Source: Sphingomonas bacterium (lineage in GTDB: Bacteria > Pseudomonadota > Alphaproteobacteria > Sphingomonadales > Sphingomonadaceae). From it: DNA of 64,000 bases. The stretch covers positions 173,340-237,339 of the forward strand of contig JASBRX010000023.1 of assembly GCA_030149245.1 (NCBI GenBank), given 5' to 3'. Position numbers and translations under genes: made by a program. The notes below the pieces were generated by a model that saw nothing but the letters and a program-made list of their open reading frames with translations, made no database searches and was not told where the DNA came from. Below are positions 36,829 through 45,892 of this stretch, piece by piece (within the stretch, counting starts at the first letter, position 1; each line of letters starts with the position of its first letter).

Positions 36829-37541
36829 CCGATCATCAGCTGCTGACGCCCGAAGCCCATGCCGATCTGCGCGTCCATCGCGAACGCGGGGCAAGCTATG
36901 GCGATGCGGTCATGTCGTGCGTCACCGTGCCCGACGAGTTCCGGCAGGTGCAGGCGCATTATCCAATCCTGTTCCGCCGCAATATCGAGCGCGACGAGGT
37001 GGTCGCGGTCGCCCTGTTCGGGTTCGAGGAGGGCGAAAATCTATTTCTGTCGGAGGATCGCTGGGATGCGGGCTATGTCCCGCTGGCGATCGATATCCAG
37101 CCGTTTCTGATCGGCGGTGCGCCCGACAGCGTGGATGCCAAACAGGTTTGCGTCGATCTCGCCAGCCCGCGCATCGGCACGGGCGAGGGCGTGCGCGTGT
37201 TCGACGAATTCGGCCGTCCCAGCCCGTATCTCGAAAGGGTCGCCGAGCAACTCGGCGCGCTCGACGCCGGATGGCAGGGCGCCGCCAGCTTCTACGCCGC
37301 GCTGCGCCGCCACGACCTGCTCGAACCGCTCACGTTCGAGATTACGCTGGACGACGGCTCGACCCATCGGCTGGTCGGCTTCCATGCAATCAACGAAGAC
37401 CGGCTGCGCGGCCTGGATGCCGCTGCGCTGGGCGATCTGCATGCTGAGGGGCATTTGATGCCGCTGTTCATGGCGGTGGCGTCGATCGGTAACATCGCGT
37501 CGTTGGTCGATCGCAAGAACCGGCGGATCGCCGATGGCTGA
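36825..37541 (+). CDS. SapC-family protein
   Basis: 238 residues without a signal peptide. The pattern [48 protein letters not shown] and [29 protein letters not shown] is that of the SapC family, named from a Campylobacter S-layer locus but of unknown biochemistry. In sphingomonads and caulobacters it recurs beside TonB receptors and halogenase-like genes (family knowledge). It is translationally coupled to both neighbours by overlaps (4 and 8 nt). Confidence 0.88.
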   Translation: MTDHQLLTPEAHADLRVHRERGASYGDAVMSCVTVPDEFRQVQAHYPILFRRNIERDEVVAVALFGFEEGENLFLSEDRWDAGYVPLAIDIQPFLIGGAPDSVDAKQVCVDLASPRIGTGEGVRVFDEFGRPSPYLERVAEQLGALDAGWQGAASFYAALRRHDLLEPLTFEITLDDGSTHRLVGFHAINEDRLRGLDAAALGDLHAEGHLMPLFMAVASIGNIASLVDRKNRRIADG

Positions 37542-38565
37542 GGCGGACCCCGGCGCACTGGCGGGCCTGGCGGCGGTGCCCGAGGTCGCGGTGGCCGATG
37601 CCGCCGCACTCGATTCGCAACTGCGCGCCGCGACCGCGCCGTTCGTGGTGCGCGGGCTGGTGCGCGACTGGCCGCTGGTTCAGGCCGGGCTGGAATCGGG
37701 CCGCGCCGCGCGCGACTATCTGCTGCGCCGCCGCCGCGACACGCGCTTCACCGTGTCGGTGGGACAGCCGGGCAGCGACGGGCGTCTGTTCTATGACGCA
37801 GCGATGGGCATGAACTTTCAGGTCGTGCGCGCAAAGCTGCCGGAGATTTTCGCGAAGATCGACGAGACCGAGGGCGATCCCGCCGCGCCGCCCATCTATC
37901 TCGCCTCGATCGACGTGCATGACTTCTTTCAGGGCCTGCATGAGGCGAACCAGGTCGATCTGGGCGACCGGCAATGCCTTGCCAGCATCTGGATCGGCAC
38001 GCGCACGCGTATCGCGGCGCATAACGACATGCCGGCGAACCTCGCCTGCGTTGCCGCCGGACGCCGCCGCTTCACGCTGTTTCCGCCCGAACAGTTCCGC
38101 AACCTCTATCTCGGCCCGCTCGACAACACGCCCGCCGGGCGCGCGGTCAGCATGGTCGATTTCAGCAATCCCGACTTCGCCGCGCACCCGAAGTTCCGCG
38201 AGGCGCTGGCGCATGCGCAGGTGGTCGAGCTGGAGCCAGGCGACGCGCTGCACATCCCGTCGATGTGGTATCACCATGTCGAGGGGCTGGGGTCGTTCAA
38301 CATCCTGCTCAACTATTGGTGGCGCGACACGCCCGCCTGGCTCGGCACGCCGCAGGATGCGCTGAACCACGCGCTGCTCGCGATCCGCGACCTGCCGCCA
38401 GCGCAAAAGGCGCATTGGCGCGACCTGTTCGACCATTATGTGTTCAACAATGACGACGCCGTCACCGCGCATATCCCGGAGGGCGGGCGCAGCATTCTCG
38501 CGCCTTTGACGCCCGAAACCGCGTCGCGCATCCGCACCTATCTGTTGCGGCAGCTCAGCCGATGA
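37534..38565 (+). CDS. Cupin-like JmjC-type Fe(II)/2-oxoglutarate dioxygenase
   Basis: 343 residues of the cupin_8 class. Metal ligands are visible as H163-N-D165 (AAHNDMPAN) and the distal His in GDALHIPSMWYHHV (about 247). The phrase GRRRFTLFPPEQ and the LNYWW strand are typical of FIH/JmjC-like hydroxylases. Relatives hydroxylate amino-acid side chains in proteins or peptides, so a peptide or protein substrate shared with the neighbouring halogenases is possible (inference). Cytoplasmic. Overlaps both neighbours. Confidence 0.85.
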   Translation: MAEADPGALAGLAAVPEVAVADAAALDSQLRAATAPFVVRGLVRDWPLVQAGLESGRAARDYLLRRRRDTRFTVSVGQPGSDGRLFYDAAMGMNFQVVRAKLPEIFAKIDETEGDPAAPPIYLASIDVHDFFQGLHEANQVDLGDRQCLASIWIGTRTRIAAHNDMPANLACVAAGRRRFTLFPPEQFRNLYLGPLDNTPAGRAVSMVDFSNPDFAAHPKFREALAHAQVVELEPGDALHIPSMWYHHVEGLGSFNILLNYWWRDTPAWLGTPQDALNHALLAIRDLPPAQKAHWRDLFDHYVFNNDDAVTAHIPEGGRSILAPLTPETASRIRTYLLRQLSR

Positions 38566-38573
38566 GGACTTCC

Positions 38574-40061
38574 ATGATCAAGCGTATCGTCGTCGCCGGT
38601 GGCGGCACCGCCGGCTGGATGGCCGCCGCCGCACTCGCGCGCACCATGGGCCATACCGTTGCGGTGACCCTGGTCGAATCCGAGGCGATCGGCACCGTCG
38701 GCGTCGGCGAGTCCACGATCCCGCCGCTCGTCGTCTACAACCGCCTGCTCGGCATCAACGAGGCCGAGTTCATGCGGGCGACGCAGGCGACGTTCAAGCT
38801 CGGCATCCTGTTCGACAATTGGAAACAGCCGGGCGACCGCTATTTCCACAGCTTCGGCTATACCGGAAAGGATCATTGGGCCGCCGGCTTCCAGCATTAC
38901 TGGCTCGAAGGCCGCGCGCGCGGCCACACCCAGTCCTATGACGACTATTGCCTCGAACTGGTCGCCGCGCTGCAGAGCAAGTTCGCGCAGCTGCCCGACA
39001 ACAAGGTCAACTACGCCTATCAGCTCGACTCCGGCCTCTACGCCCGCTTCCTGCGCCAAATGGCCGAGGCCGACGGCGTCACCCGGATCGAGGGCAAGAT
39101 CGCCCGTGTCGAGCTGAACGGCGAGAGCGGCGACATCGCCGCGCTGGAGCTGGACGGCGGCCGCCGGGTCGAGGGCGACCTGTTCCTCGACTGCACCGGC
39201 TTCCGCGCGCTGCTGATCGAAGGCGCGCTGCACGCCGGTTACGACGACTGGACCCACTGGCTGCCGTGCGACAGCGCGATCGCGCTGCAGACGCCGAATG
39301 TCCGCCCGCCGGTGCCCTATACCCGCGCGATGGCGCATGACGCCGGCTGGCAATGGCGCATCCCGCTGCAGCACCGCACCGGTAACGGCATCGTCTATTG
39401 CAGCCGCTATCTCGACCATGACGCCGCGCTCGAACGCCTGCTCGGCAATATCGAGGGCGAGCCGCTGACTCCGCCCAACAAGATCCGCTTTCAGACCGGC
39501 GCGCGGCGCAAGCAGTGGCACCGCAACTGCATCGCCATCGGCCTGTCGGGCGGGTTCATGGAGCCGCTCGAATCCACCTCGATCCACCTGATCCAGCGCG
39601 CGATCCTGCGCCTGATCCGGATGATGCCGCAGGGCGCGATCAGCCCGCGCGACGTGGCCGAATTCAACGATCAGCAGTTCCAGGACATGGAGCAGATCCG
39701 CGACTTCCTGATCCTGCATTACAAGGTCACCGACCGCCGCGACTCCCCCTTCTGGCGGCAATGCGCCGCGATGGAGGTTCCCGACAGCCTCGCCCAGAAG
39801 ATCGAACTGTTCCGTGAAACCGCGCGCGTGTTCCGTCGCAACGAGGAGCTGTTCGCCGAGAATAGCTGGGTGCAGGTCATGCTGGGGCAGGGGATCGAGC
39901 CCCAGTCGTGGCACCCGATCGCGGGCAAGCTCAACGACGATGAGCTCGACCGCCTGCTCGGCATGATCCGTCAGGACGTGACCCGCACCGTCGCCGGCCT
40001 GCCGGCCCATGCCGATTATGTCGCCCGCTATTGCGGCGCCGCCGAGCCTGCAGCCGCCTGA
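38574..40061 (+). CDS. Flavin-dependent halogenase 2 (canonical motifs)
   Basis: 495 residues. GGGTAGW (9-15), GVGESTIPPL, the catalytic-Lys context TQATFKLGILFDNW, the signature WxWxIP (WQWRIPLQHR), and MEPLESTSIHLIQ for the second catalytic residue are all intact. It should use FADH2, O2 and chloride or bromide to halogenate an aromatic substrate. Family members from similar TonB loci (such as BrvH) act on indole and prefer bromide (recollection of the literature). I prefer ATG 38574 (AGGA 5 nt upstream); ATG 38562 overlaps the previous stop. No flavin reductase gene is nearby. Confidence 0.9.
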   Translation: MIKRIVVAGGGTAGWMAAAALARTMGHTVAVTLVESEAIGTVGVGESTIPPLVVYNRLLGINEAEFMRATQATFKLGILFDNWKQPGDRYFHSFGYTGKDHWAAGFQHYWLEGRARGHTQSYDDYCLELVAALQSKFAQLPDNKVNYAYQLDSGLYARFLRQMAEADGVTRIEGKIARVELNGESGDIAALELDGGRRVEGDLFLDCTGFRALLIEGALHAGYDDWTHWLPCDSAIALQTPNVRPPVPYTRAMAHDAGWQWRIPLQHRTGNGIVYCSRYLDHDAALERLLGNIEGEPLTPPNKIRFQTGARRKQWHRNCIAIGLSGGFMEPLESTSIHLIQRAILRLIRMMPQGAISPRDVAEFNDQQFQDMEQIRDFLILHYKVTDRRDSPFWRQCAAMEVPDSLAQKIELFRETARVFRRNEELFAENSWVQVMLGQGIEPQSWHPIAGKLNDDELDRLLGMIRQDVTRTVAGLPAHADYVARYCGAAEPAAA

Positions 40062-41107
40062 TGGCGAGAAGGAAACAAGCGGTCACGATCAAGCATGTCG
40101 CAGCGGACGCCGGGGTCTCGCTGCAGACGGTGAGCCGCGTCATCAACAAGGAGCCGAACGTCCGCCCCGAGATGATGGCGCGCGTGCAGGACTCGATCGC
40201 GCGCCTCGGCTATGTCCCCTCGATCGCGGCGCAGCGGATGAGCGGGTCGCGCTCCTACCTCATCATGGCGCTCAATGATCGCGAGCGGACGATCCAGGGG
40301 TGGAAGTCGCGCGAGGGCACCGACTGGGTCGATCAGATGCTGCTCGGCGGCATGCTCACCTGCGCCGAACATGGCTATCGCCTGATCGTCGAGCTGGTCG
40401 ACACGCATAGCGACCATATCGAGCGTGAGCTGTCCGCCGCCATCGCCGCGCTCCAGCCCGACGGCGTGCTGCTGACCCCGCCGCACTCGGCCAACCCTGA
40501 GATTATCGCGCTGCTCGACGCGGCGGGGATCGAAATGGCGCGGATCGGCTCGCTGACCCCGGGGCCGGGGTTCCGGCTGACCATGGGCGACGACCTGGCG
40601 GCAGCAATGGCGACGCGGCACCTCATCGAGCTGGGGCACACGCGGATCGGCTTCATCGCCGGATCGCTCGAATATGAACTGAGCGGCTGGCGCGTCGATG
40701 GCTGGCGCGCGGCGATGGACGAGGCAGGGTTGCCGACCGAGCGGCTGCTGGCCCAAGGCGATTTCAGCATCGAATCCGGCCGTGAATGCGCGCCGCAGTT
40801 GATCGACGCCGGCGCGACCGCGATCATCGCCAGCAACGATCAGATGGCGCTGGCCACGCTGGAGGTCGCGCGCGCGCGCGGCCTGTCCGTCCCGGACGAT
40901 TTGTCGGTGATCAGCTTCGACGACACCCCGGTCGCGCGTTTTTCGCACCCGCCGCTGACCGCAGTCGAACAGCCGATCGCCGCCGTCACCGCGCGTGGGG
41001 TCGAGCTGATCATCGGCGCGCGGTCCGGTCGGGCGGAACCGGGCGACCCGGTCGTGGTCACGCCGGGCCTGACCGTGCGCGCCTCCACTGCGCCGCCACG
41101 ATCGTAA
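40061..41107 (+). CDS. LacI-family transcriptional regulator
   Basis: 348 residues. N-terminal HTH (TIKHVAADAGVSLQTVSRVINKEPNV) and hinge helix (GYVPSIAAQRMSG), then a periplasmic-binding-protein-like effector domain ending GVELIIGARSG. It starts on the last base of the halogenase 2 stop, so it is part of the same transcript. It probably binds the AACGTT palindromes near 32.1 kb and responds to a sugar derived from the imported substrate (inference). Confidence 0.93.
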   Translation: MARRKQAVTIKHVAADAGVSLQTVSRVINKEPNVRPEMMARVQDSIARLGYVPSIAAQRMSGSRSYLIMALNDRERTIQGWKSREGTDWVDQMLLGGMLTCAEHGYRLIVELVDTHSDHIERELSAAIAALQPDGVLLTPPHSANPEIIALLDAAGIEMARIGSLTPGPGFRLTMGDDLAAAMATRHLIELGHTRIGFIAGSLEYELSGWRVDGWRAAMDEAGLPTERLLAQGDFSIESGRECAPQLIDAGATAIIASNDQMALATLEVARARGLSVPDDLSVISFDDTPVARFSHPPLTAVEQPIAAVTARGVELIIGARSGRAEPGDPVVVTPGLTVRASTAPPRS

Positions 41108-41290
41108 CGCATCCGCTCCAAAGCGGGCGCGATCTGCTCCACCTTCGACCCATCTCCGTTCGTCCCCGGCAGGCGCGCGGCCCTAGGGTGTCGCCCGTAG
41201 CAATTGGGTCCGCAACGGATGGGATCACCGCCCCGACGCGCACATGTTCCGGTAACGTTCCCCGACCGCGTCGCGCGGTGGGAGGAGCGG

Positions 41291-42889
41291 ATGACCGTAG
41301 CCAACTCCCTGTTCTACGGGGATAATCTGGATGTGATGCGGGCGCATTTCCCGAATGGATGCGTCGACCTTGTCTATCTCGACCCGCCGTTCAACTCGAA
41401 CGCCAGCTACAATATCCTGTTCCGTTCCCCGACCGGCAGCGACGCTGATGCACAGGTTCAGGCGTTCGAGGACAGCTGGCACTGGAACGACGCGGCGGAG
41501 GACGCTTTTGACCAGGTGATGCAGAGCGGCCACGCCCGCGCCTTCGACCTGCTCGCCGCCTTCCGCAGCGCGCTCGGCACCAACGACATGATGGCCTATC
41601 TCGCGATGATGGCGATCCGCCTGATCGAACTGCACCGCGTGCTCAAGGCGGAGGGCAGCCTCTATCTCCACTGCGACCCGACCGCGAGCCATTACCTCAA
41701 ATTGCTGCTCGACGCGGTGTTCGGGGCGGAGCGGTTCCGCAACGAGATCACGTGGAAGCGCACCTCGGCGCACAGCGATGGCGGCCGCTATGGGCGCAAC
41801 ACCGACACGATCCTGTTTTACGCGAAGGGAACGAAGCCACGCTGGAACCCGCTCTTCACCCCCTATGACGCCGACTATGCCGCGCGCTTTCGCAATCGCG
41901 ATCCCGACGGGCGGCTGTGGATGGACGATAATCTGACCGCCAAGGGGCTGTCGGGCGGCGGCTATTACTATGCCTATAGGGGCGTGGCCTCATACTGGCG
42001 CATGCCGGTCGAGACGATGGAGCGGCTGGACCGGGAGGGGCGGCTGCACTTCACCCGCACCGGCGGCATCCGGCTCAAACGCTATCTGGACGAGGCGCGC
42101 GGATCGCCGGTGCAGGCGCTATGGACCGATATCCCTGCGCTCAACTCCCAGGCGCAGGAGCGGCTGGGCTATCCGACGCAAAAGCCGATCGCGCTGCTGG
42201 AGCGGATCATCGCCGCATCGTCCGACCCCGGCGATCTGGTGCTCGACCCGTTCTGCGGCTGTGGCACTGCGGTCCATGCGGCGGAAAAGCTCGGGCGGCG
42301 CTGGGCGGGGATCGACGTCACGCACCTTGCCATCGGCCTCATCGAAAAGCGGATGCGCGCCGCATTCCCCGGCGTGGCGCTGCGGGTGGAGGGGACGCCG
42401 CGCGACTGCGCCGCCGCCGCCGACCTCGCCCGGCGCGACCCGTATCAGTTCCAATGGTGGGCGGTGGCGATGATCGACGCGGTGCCGTTCGGCGGGCGGC
42501 GCAGGGGCGCGGATGGCGGGATCGACGGCATCATCTATTTCCGCCCCGACCGCCGCCAGACCGCGCGCGCGCTGGTCTCGGTCAAGGGCGGCGAGCGCGT
42601 CGGCGTCGGCGTGGTCCGCGACCTCCACTCCGCAATGGAACGCGAACGCGCCCCGATCGGCGTCGTCCTCACCCGCTCCGCCCCCTCCGCCCCGATGCTG
42701 CGCGAAGCGGCGGCGGTGGGGCGGTTTCATAGCGAGGCGACGGGGCGGAGCTATGCGCGAATGCAGATCTTGACGGTCGAGGAATTGTTCAGGGGGCGGC
42801 GGCCGGACATTCCGCTGGTGGACCATGCGGCAGCGTTTCGGACTGCGCCGAGGGAGCGGGTGGGTGGAGAGCAGGCGGTGTTGTTATAG
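41291..42889 (+). CDS. Beta-class DNA methyltransferase fused to an Mrr-like nuclease domain
   Basis: 532 residues. Motif IV DPPFNS (31-36) precedes motif I LDPFCGCGT (318-326), the order of beta-class N4-cytosine/N6-adenine methylases. Between them is a target-recognition region. After about residue 390 a second domain has GADGGIDGIIYF (D408, D412) and LVSVKGG (K432), the core of an Mrr-like PD-(D/E)XK fold. The residue two before Lys is Ser, where I recall Gln or Glu as usual. The start has GGAGGAG just upstream. Probably a single-chain restriction-modification enzyme or an orphan methylase with an inactive nuclease. Confidence 0.85.
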   Translation: MTVANSLFYGDNLDVMRAHFPNGCVDLVYLDPPFNSNASYNILFRSPTGSDADAQVQAFEDSWHWNDAAEDAFDQVMQSGHARAFDLLAAFRSALGTNDMMAYLAMMAIRLIELHRVLKAEGSLYLHCDPTASHYLKLLLDAVFGAERFRNEITWKRTSAHSDGGRYGRNTDTILFYAKGTKPRWNPLFTPYDADYAARFRNRDPDGRLWMDDNLTAKGLSGGGYYYAYRGVASYWRMPVETMERLDREGRLHFTRTGGIRLKRYLDEARGSPVQALWTDIPALNSQAQERLGYPTQKPIALLERIIAASSDPGDLVLDPFCGCGTAVHAAEKLGRRWAGIDVTHLAIGLIEKRMRAAFPGVALRVEGTPRDCAAAADLARRDPYQFQWWAVAMIDAVPFGGRRRGADGGIDGIIYFRPDRRQTARALVSVKGGERVGVGVVRDLHSAMERERAPIGVVLTRSAPSAPMLREAAAVGRFHSEATGRSYARMQILTVEELFRGRRPDIPLVDHAAAFRTAPRERVGGEQAVLL

Positions 42890-42971
42890 GCGCGGTGGTG
42901 CGACTGTTGGGTCGTTTGCCGCCGGACTACTTTCGGGCATAGTTGTCAAAGGCCGCACTCGCAGAGGCAAT

Positions 42972-43157
42972 ATGCGCTATATATCATTAGCCGTGCTTAC
43001 CGTCATTCTTGTGTTTTTGGTGCTTACCGGGTTGGACGCGCTGCAAATAGTTGCTCCGCGATGGGTATCGGCGCTGGTGGCAGGTGCGTGCGGAGGCCTC
43101 GCTTATTGGACCGCGTTCAGTTTATCGGGGAAAGAACGCCGCTCTGGCGGCAGCTAA
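42972..43157 (+). CDS. Small two-helix membrane protein, hypothetical
   Basis: 61 residues: MRYISLAVLTVILVFLVLTGLDALQ and WVSALVAGACGGLAYWTAFSL are membrane helices, followed by a basic tail. The base composition is lower in GC than its neighbours. No family is recognised. The start has a weak GAGGC upstream. Confidence 0.5.
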   Translation: MRYISLAVLTVILVFLVLTGLDALQIVAPRWVSALVAGACGGLAYWTAFSLSGKERRSGGS

Positions 43158-43269
43158 CTGAACAGCCTGGCCTTGATTTGAACGTCCGCAATGAGCCGTT
43201 AGCTAACATTCCTGCAGCACGCCCGCCCCGCATTGCCCATCCGCCCCCCACCCCATACACCCGTCCCCA

Positions 43270-44013
43270 ATGCCCGACGACCTCACCCCCATCCCCGCCG
43301 CCACCCTCGTCGTCTTCCGCGAGCGCGGCGACGGCCCGCCCGAGCTGCTGATGCTCGAACGCTCGGCGGCGATGCGCTTTGCGGGTGGGGCGGTGGTGTT
43401 TCCCGGCGGCCGGGTGGACGCGGGCGACCACGCCTTCGCCGCGACCCTGACAGGGGACCCCGACGATCTCGCCGCGCGGGTGGCGGCCGTGCGCGAAACC
43501 ATCGAGGAGGCGGGGGTAGCGATCGGTGTCGATCTTTCCGACCTGCCCGCCGCCCGGCGTGCGCTCTATGACGGCACCCCGTTTGGGGAGGTGATCGCGG
43601 GAACGAGGTTCGACCCCGCCGCGCTCGTCCCCTTCGCCCGCTGGCTGCCGCATCAGGGCGTCGCGCATCGCATCTTCGACACGCGCTTCTACCTCGCTCG
43701 CTGGCCCGACGGCGCGCCCGAGCCGCGCGTGGACGGCAATGAAAACAGCCAGCTCTTCTGGTCGAGCGCGCGCGACACGCTCGCTGCCGCGGACGCGGGC
43801 AAGGTGCGGATGATCTTCCCCACGCGCCGCAACCTTGAGCGGCTGGCGCTGTTCAACAGCTTCGACGATGCGGTCGCCGATGCGCGGGCGCACCCCATCG
43901 ACACAATCACCCCCTGGATCGAGGCGCGCGACGGCGTGGACCATCTCTGCATTCCCGACGGGCTGGGCTATCCGGTCACGTCTCAGCCGCTCACCGCCGC
44001 GCTGCGCGCATGA
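43270..44013 (+). CDS. NUDIX hydrolase, NUDT19-like
   Basis: 247 residues. The NUDIX box is FPGGRVDAGD...AAVRETIEEAGV; the segment between GG and REtxEE is enlarged by about 20 residues, as in the NUDT19/RP2-type branch that hydrolyses CoA derivatives. The C-terminal half carries HRIFDTRFYLAR and FPTRRNLERL, also seen in that branch. Substrate not certain. Its stop overlaps the next start. Confidence 0.85.
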   Translation: MPDDLTPIPAATLVVFRERGDGPPELLMLERSAAMRFAGGAVVFPGGRVDAGDHAFAATLTGDPDDLAARVAAVRETIEEAGVAIGVDLSDLPAARRALYDGTPFGEVIAGTRFDPAALVPFARWLPHQGVAHRIFDTRFYLARWPDGAPEPRVDGNENSQLFWSSARDTLAAADAGKVRMIFPTRRNLERLALFNSFDDAVADARAHPIDTITPWIEARDGVDHLCIPDGLGYPVTSQPLTAALRA

Positions 44014-44741
44014 AGGCGCTGCGCACCACCGTCGGCGCGATCATCATCGCCGCGTTGCTGCTGACGCTGGCCCTGCTCGTCTACGCGATGCTGCGCAACC
44101 GACCCCAGGATCTGCCCTGGACCAAGCTCGACCTGTCCCAGCCAATCGGCATGTTCACCGGGCGCAAGCTGACCGCGCTGACCGATGATTTCCCCGCCTG
44201 CCGCGCCGCGCTCGACAAGGCCGGCATCCGCTACACGGCTTTGCCCGCGCGGACGGAGGGCGAGGGCTGCGGCTATACCGACGCCGTGCGCTTCACCAAC
44301 GGCGGCGCGCGACGCATCGGCTTTGCGCCCGCCGATCTCGGCGTCTCCTGCCCGGTGGCGGCGGGGCTGGCGGTGTGGGAATGGGAAGTCGTCCAGCCCG
44401 CCGCCCAGCGCATCTTCGGTCAGCGCGTCGCGGAGATCGAGCATTTCGGCAGCTATAATTGCCGCCGCATGTACAACCGCGAGGGCGCGAGCTGGAGCGA
44501 GCACGCCACCGCCGACGCGGTCGACATCGCCGCCTTCCGCCTCGCCGACGGCACGCGCATCACGCTGATCGGCGACTGGGCGGGGGAGGGGCCGAAAGCG
44601 CAATTCCTGCGCGCTGTGCGCGACGGCGGGTGCGACCTGTTCGCGACCGTGCTGTCACCCGATTACAATGAAGCCCATCGCGACCATTTCCACTTCGATC
44701 AGGCGGAGCGCGGCGCGATGGGGTGGCGGGCGTGTCGGTAG
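44010..44741 (+). CDS. Extensin-like C-terminal domain protein
   Basis: 243 residues with an N-terminal membrane anchor (about 6-31) and an extensin-like C-terminal domain. Hallmarks are CGYTDAVRF, SCPVAAGLAVWEWEVVQPAAQ, IEHFGSYNCR, HATADAVDIAAFRLADG and HRDHFHFD, with Cys residues and His/Asp placed as in metallo-peptidase-like folds of the VanY/MepA kind. Probably envelope-facing; activity unproven. Confidence 0.85.
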   Translation: MKALRTTVGAIIIAALLLTLALLVYAMLRNRPQDLPWTKLDLSQPIGMFTGRKLTALTDDFPACRAALDKAGIRYTALPARTEGEGCGYTDAVRFTNGGARRIGFAPADLGVSCPVAAGLAVWEWEVVQPAAQRIFGQRVAEIEHFGSYNCRRMYNREGASWSEHATADAVDIAAFRLADGTRITLIGDWAGEGPKAQFLRAVRDGGCDLFATVLSPDYNEAHRDHFHFDQAERGAMGWRACR

Positions 44742-44747
44742 GCTCCT

Positions 44748-44862
44748 AACCCCCGTTTGCCCTGAGCCTGTCGAAGGGCCAGTCCTGAACCTGTCGAAGG
44801 GCCGTTCCCACCCTCACCGAGTGCAGGAATGGTGCTTCGACAAGCTCAGCACAAACGGGGTT
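44748..44862. repeat. Inverted intergenic repeat with CTGAGC-TGTCGAAGG core
   Basis: Left arm 44748-44779 (AACCCCCGTTTG then CCTGAGCCTGTCGAAGG) pairs with right arm 44832-44862 (CTTCGACAAGCTCAG then AAACGGGGTT). A third partial copy CCTGAACCTGTCGAAGG lies between them at 44784-44800. It sits between convergent genes and probably acts as a bidirectional terminator. This core motif is very common in sphingomonad genomes (recollection). Confidence 0.8.
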
Positions 44863-44879
44863 GGTTCAGTGCAATCAAC

Positions 44880-45431
44880 TCAATTCGGCATTGCCCCCGC
44901 CTCAACCTTCTCCACCCATTGCGGGTAGAAGGCCGGCTGGCGGTTGGACCAGCCCGACGCGGTCGCGGCGGCTTCGCTGATCGACTGGAGCAGCTTGCGG
45001 CGCAGGTCCGGGTGGAGATGCGGCAGCGCTGCGGCCGAGCAGAAGGCGGCGGGGAGCCACGGGCGAACCTCGGCCCCGACCAGCCGCTCATAGAGGAAGC
45101 GATAGGCCGAGAAGCTGGTCAGCCGCCCCTGCGACAGGTCGAACGCGGTGACCGTGATCAGGGGGCTGAGGAACGGCTCCATCGCATCGAGGCCGGTATC
45201 GTCCGGAACGAGCGCGCGGATTTCGGGAAGGCGGTCATAGATATGCGCCTGTGCACGGATGCTGGCCGCTTCGACCACGTCGCGCGACCAGCGCTCCAGT
45301 GCGTCGTCGCGGTCGAGGCCGATGTCGAGCGCGCGGCGGATATAGCGCTGCGTCGCTGCGGCAAACCCCGCAAATTCCTTCATCTCGGCCAGGGTCATGG
45401 CCCCTTCGGCCGGCTTGCTCCGTGCACTCAT
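44880..45431 (-). CDS. Hypothetical helical protein
   Basis: 183 residues, soluble, mostly alpha-helical, no signal peptide and no motif I recognise (AAATQRYIRRALDIGLDRDDALERWSRDVVEAASIRAQAHIYDRLPEI). Composition is normal for this genome, unlike the Arg-rich overlapping frames. A second in-frame ATG at 45398 has GAAGGGG upstream and may be the real start, since the AGGAG before 45431 abuts the ATG directly. Confidence 0.65.
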   Translation of the reverse strand: MSARSKPAEGAMTLAEMKEFAGFAAATQRYIRRALDIGLDRDDALERWSRDVVEAASIRAQAHIYDRLPEIRALVPDDTGLDAMEPFLSPLITVTAFDLSQGRLTSFSAYRFLYERLVGAEVRPWLPAAFCSAAALPHLHPDLRRKLLQSISEAAATASGWSNRQPAFYPQWVEKVEAGAMPN

Positions 45432-45892
45432 CTCCTACACTCCCACCCCACTATATTGCCCACTCCGCGATCATGCTCCCCGCATGGTTAACGACGCGAT
45501 AATGCTGCGTCGTCGCGCGTTAAGCATGTCATCACAGCATCCGTTGCAACGCAACATGGCTGCGGCGAACCGAGTCAGTCACTTTTGAAACGATCGCGAA
45601 GTGCGGCTTTGGCGCAACAAAATGCTCCGGGGCCGTAACATCGCGACCGATCGCCTTGTGCTTGACCGGCTCTTTCACCTTAGGCCGGATCAGGTCGGGC
45701 TGGTCGCGCGGACAGCGGATTCGGTGGGCCTAAGTAGTCATCCCTAGGCGTCCGCTGCGCCGCAGCACGGCGTGTTCCGCAAGTCATCGCCCCGACGAAA
45801 CGATTCATCGGATATACAGGTTCGGGGGGTGGTCAGCCCGCGACCGCCCTGCCAATCCCCATCCTAAGAGTTCGGGGAAGGGATTTTCCACC
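45432..45892. other. 461-bp intergenic stretch
   Basis: It lies between two divergent genes and should contain both promoters. I see no convincing open reading frame, RNA gene or repeat in it. The last 20 bp (GGGGAAGGGA) provide the ribosome site of the CHAP gene. Confidence 0.5.

Noticed and set aside
38538..40010. 490-codon open frame on the minus strand
   Set aside because: Antisense of the canonical halogenase, which has every expected motif.
44748..44862. Possible CRISPR array
   Set aside because: Copies are few, partly inverted and without regular spacers; they fit a dispersed palindromic repeat. No cas gene is nearby.
44829..45491. 220-codon open frame on the plus strand opposite the hypothetical gene
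   Set aside because: Its start is inside the intergenic repeat and its composition is Arg/Gly-rich; the minus-strand frame looks like a normal protein.
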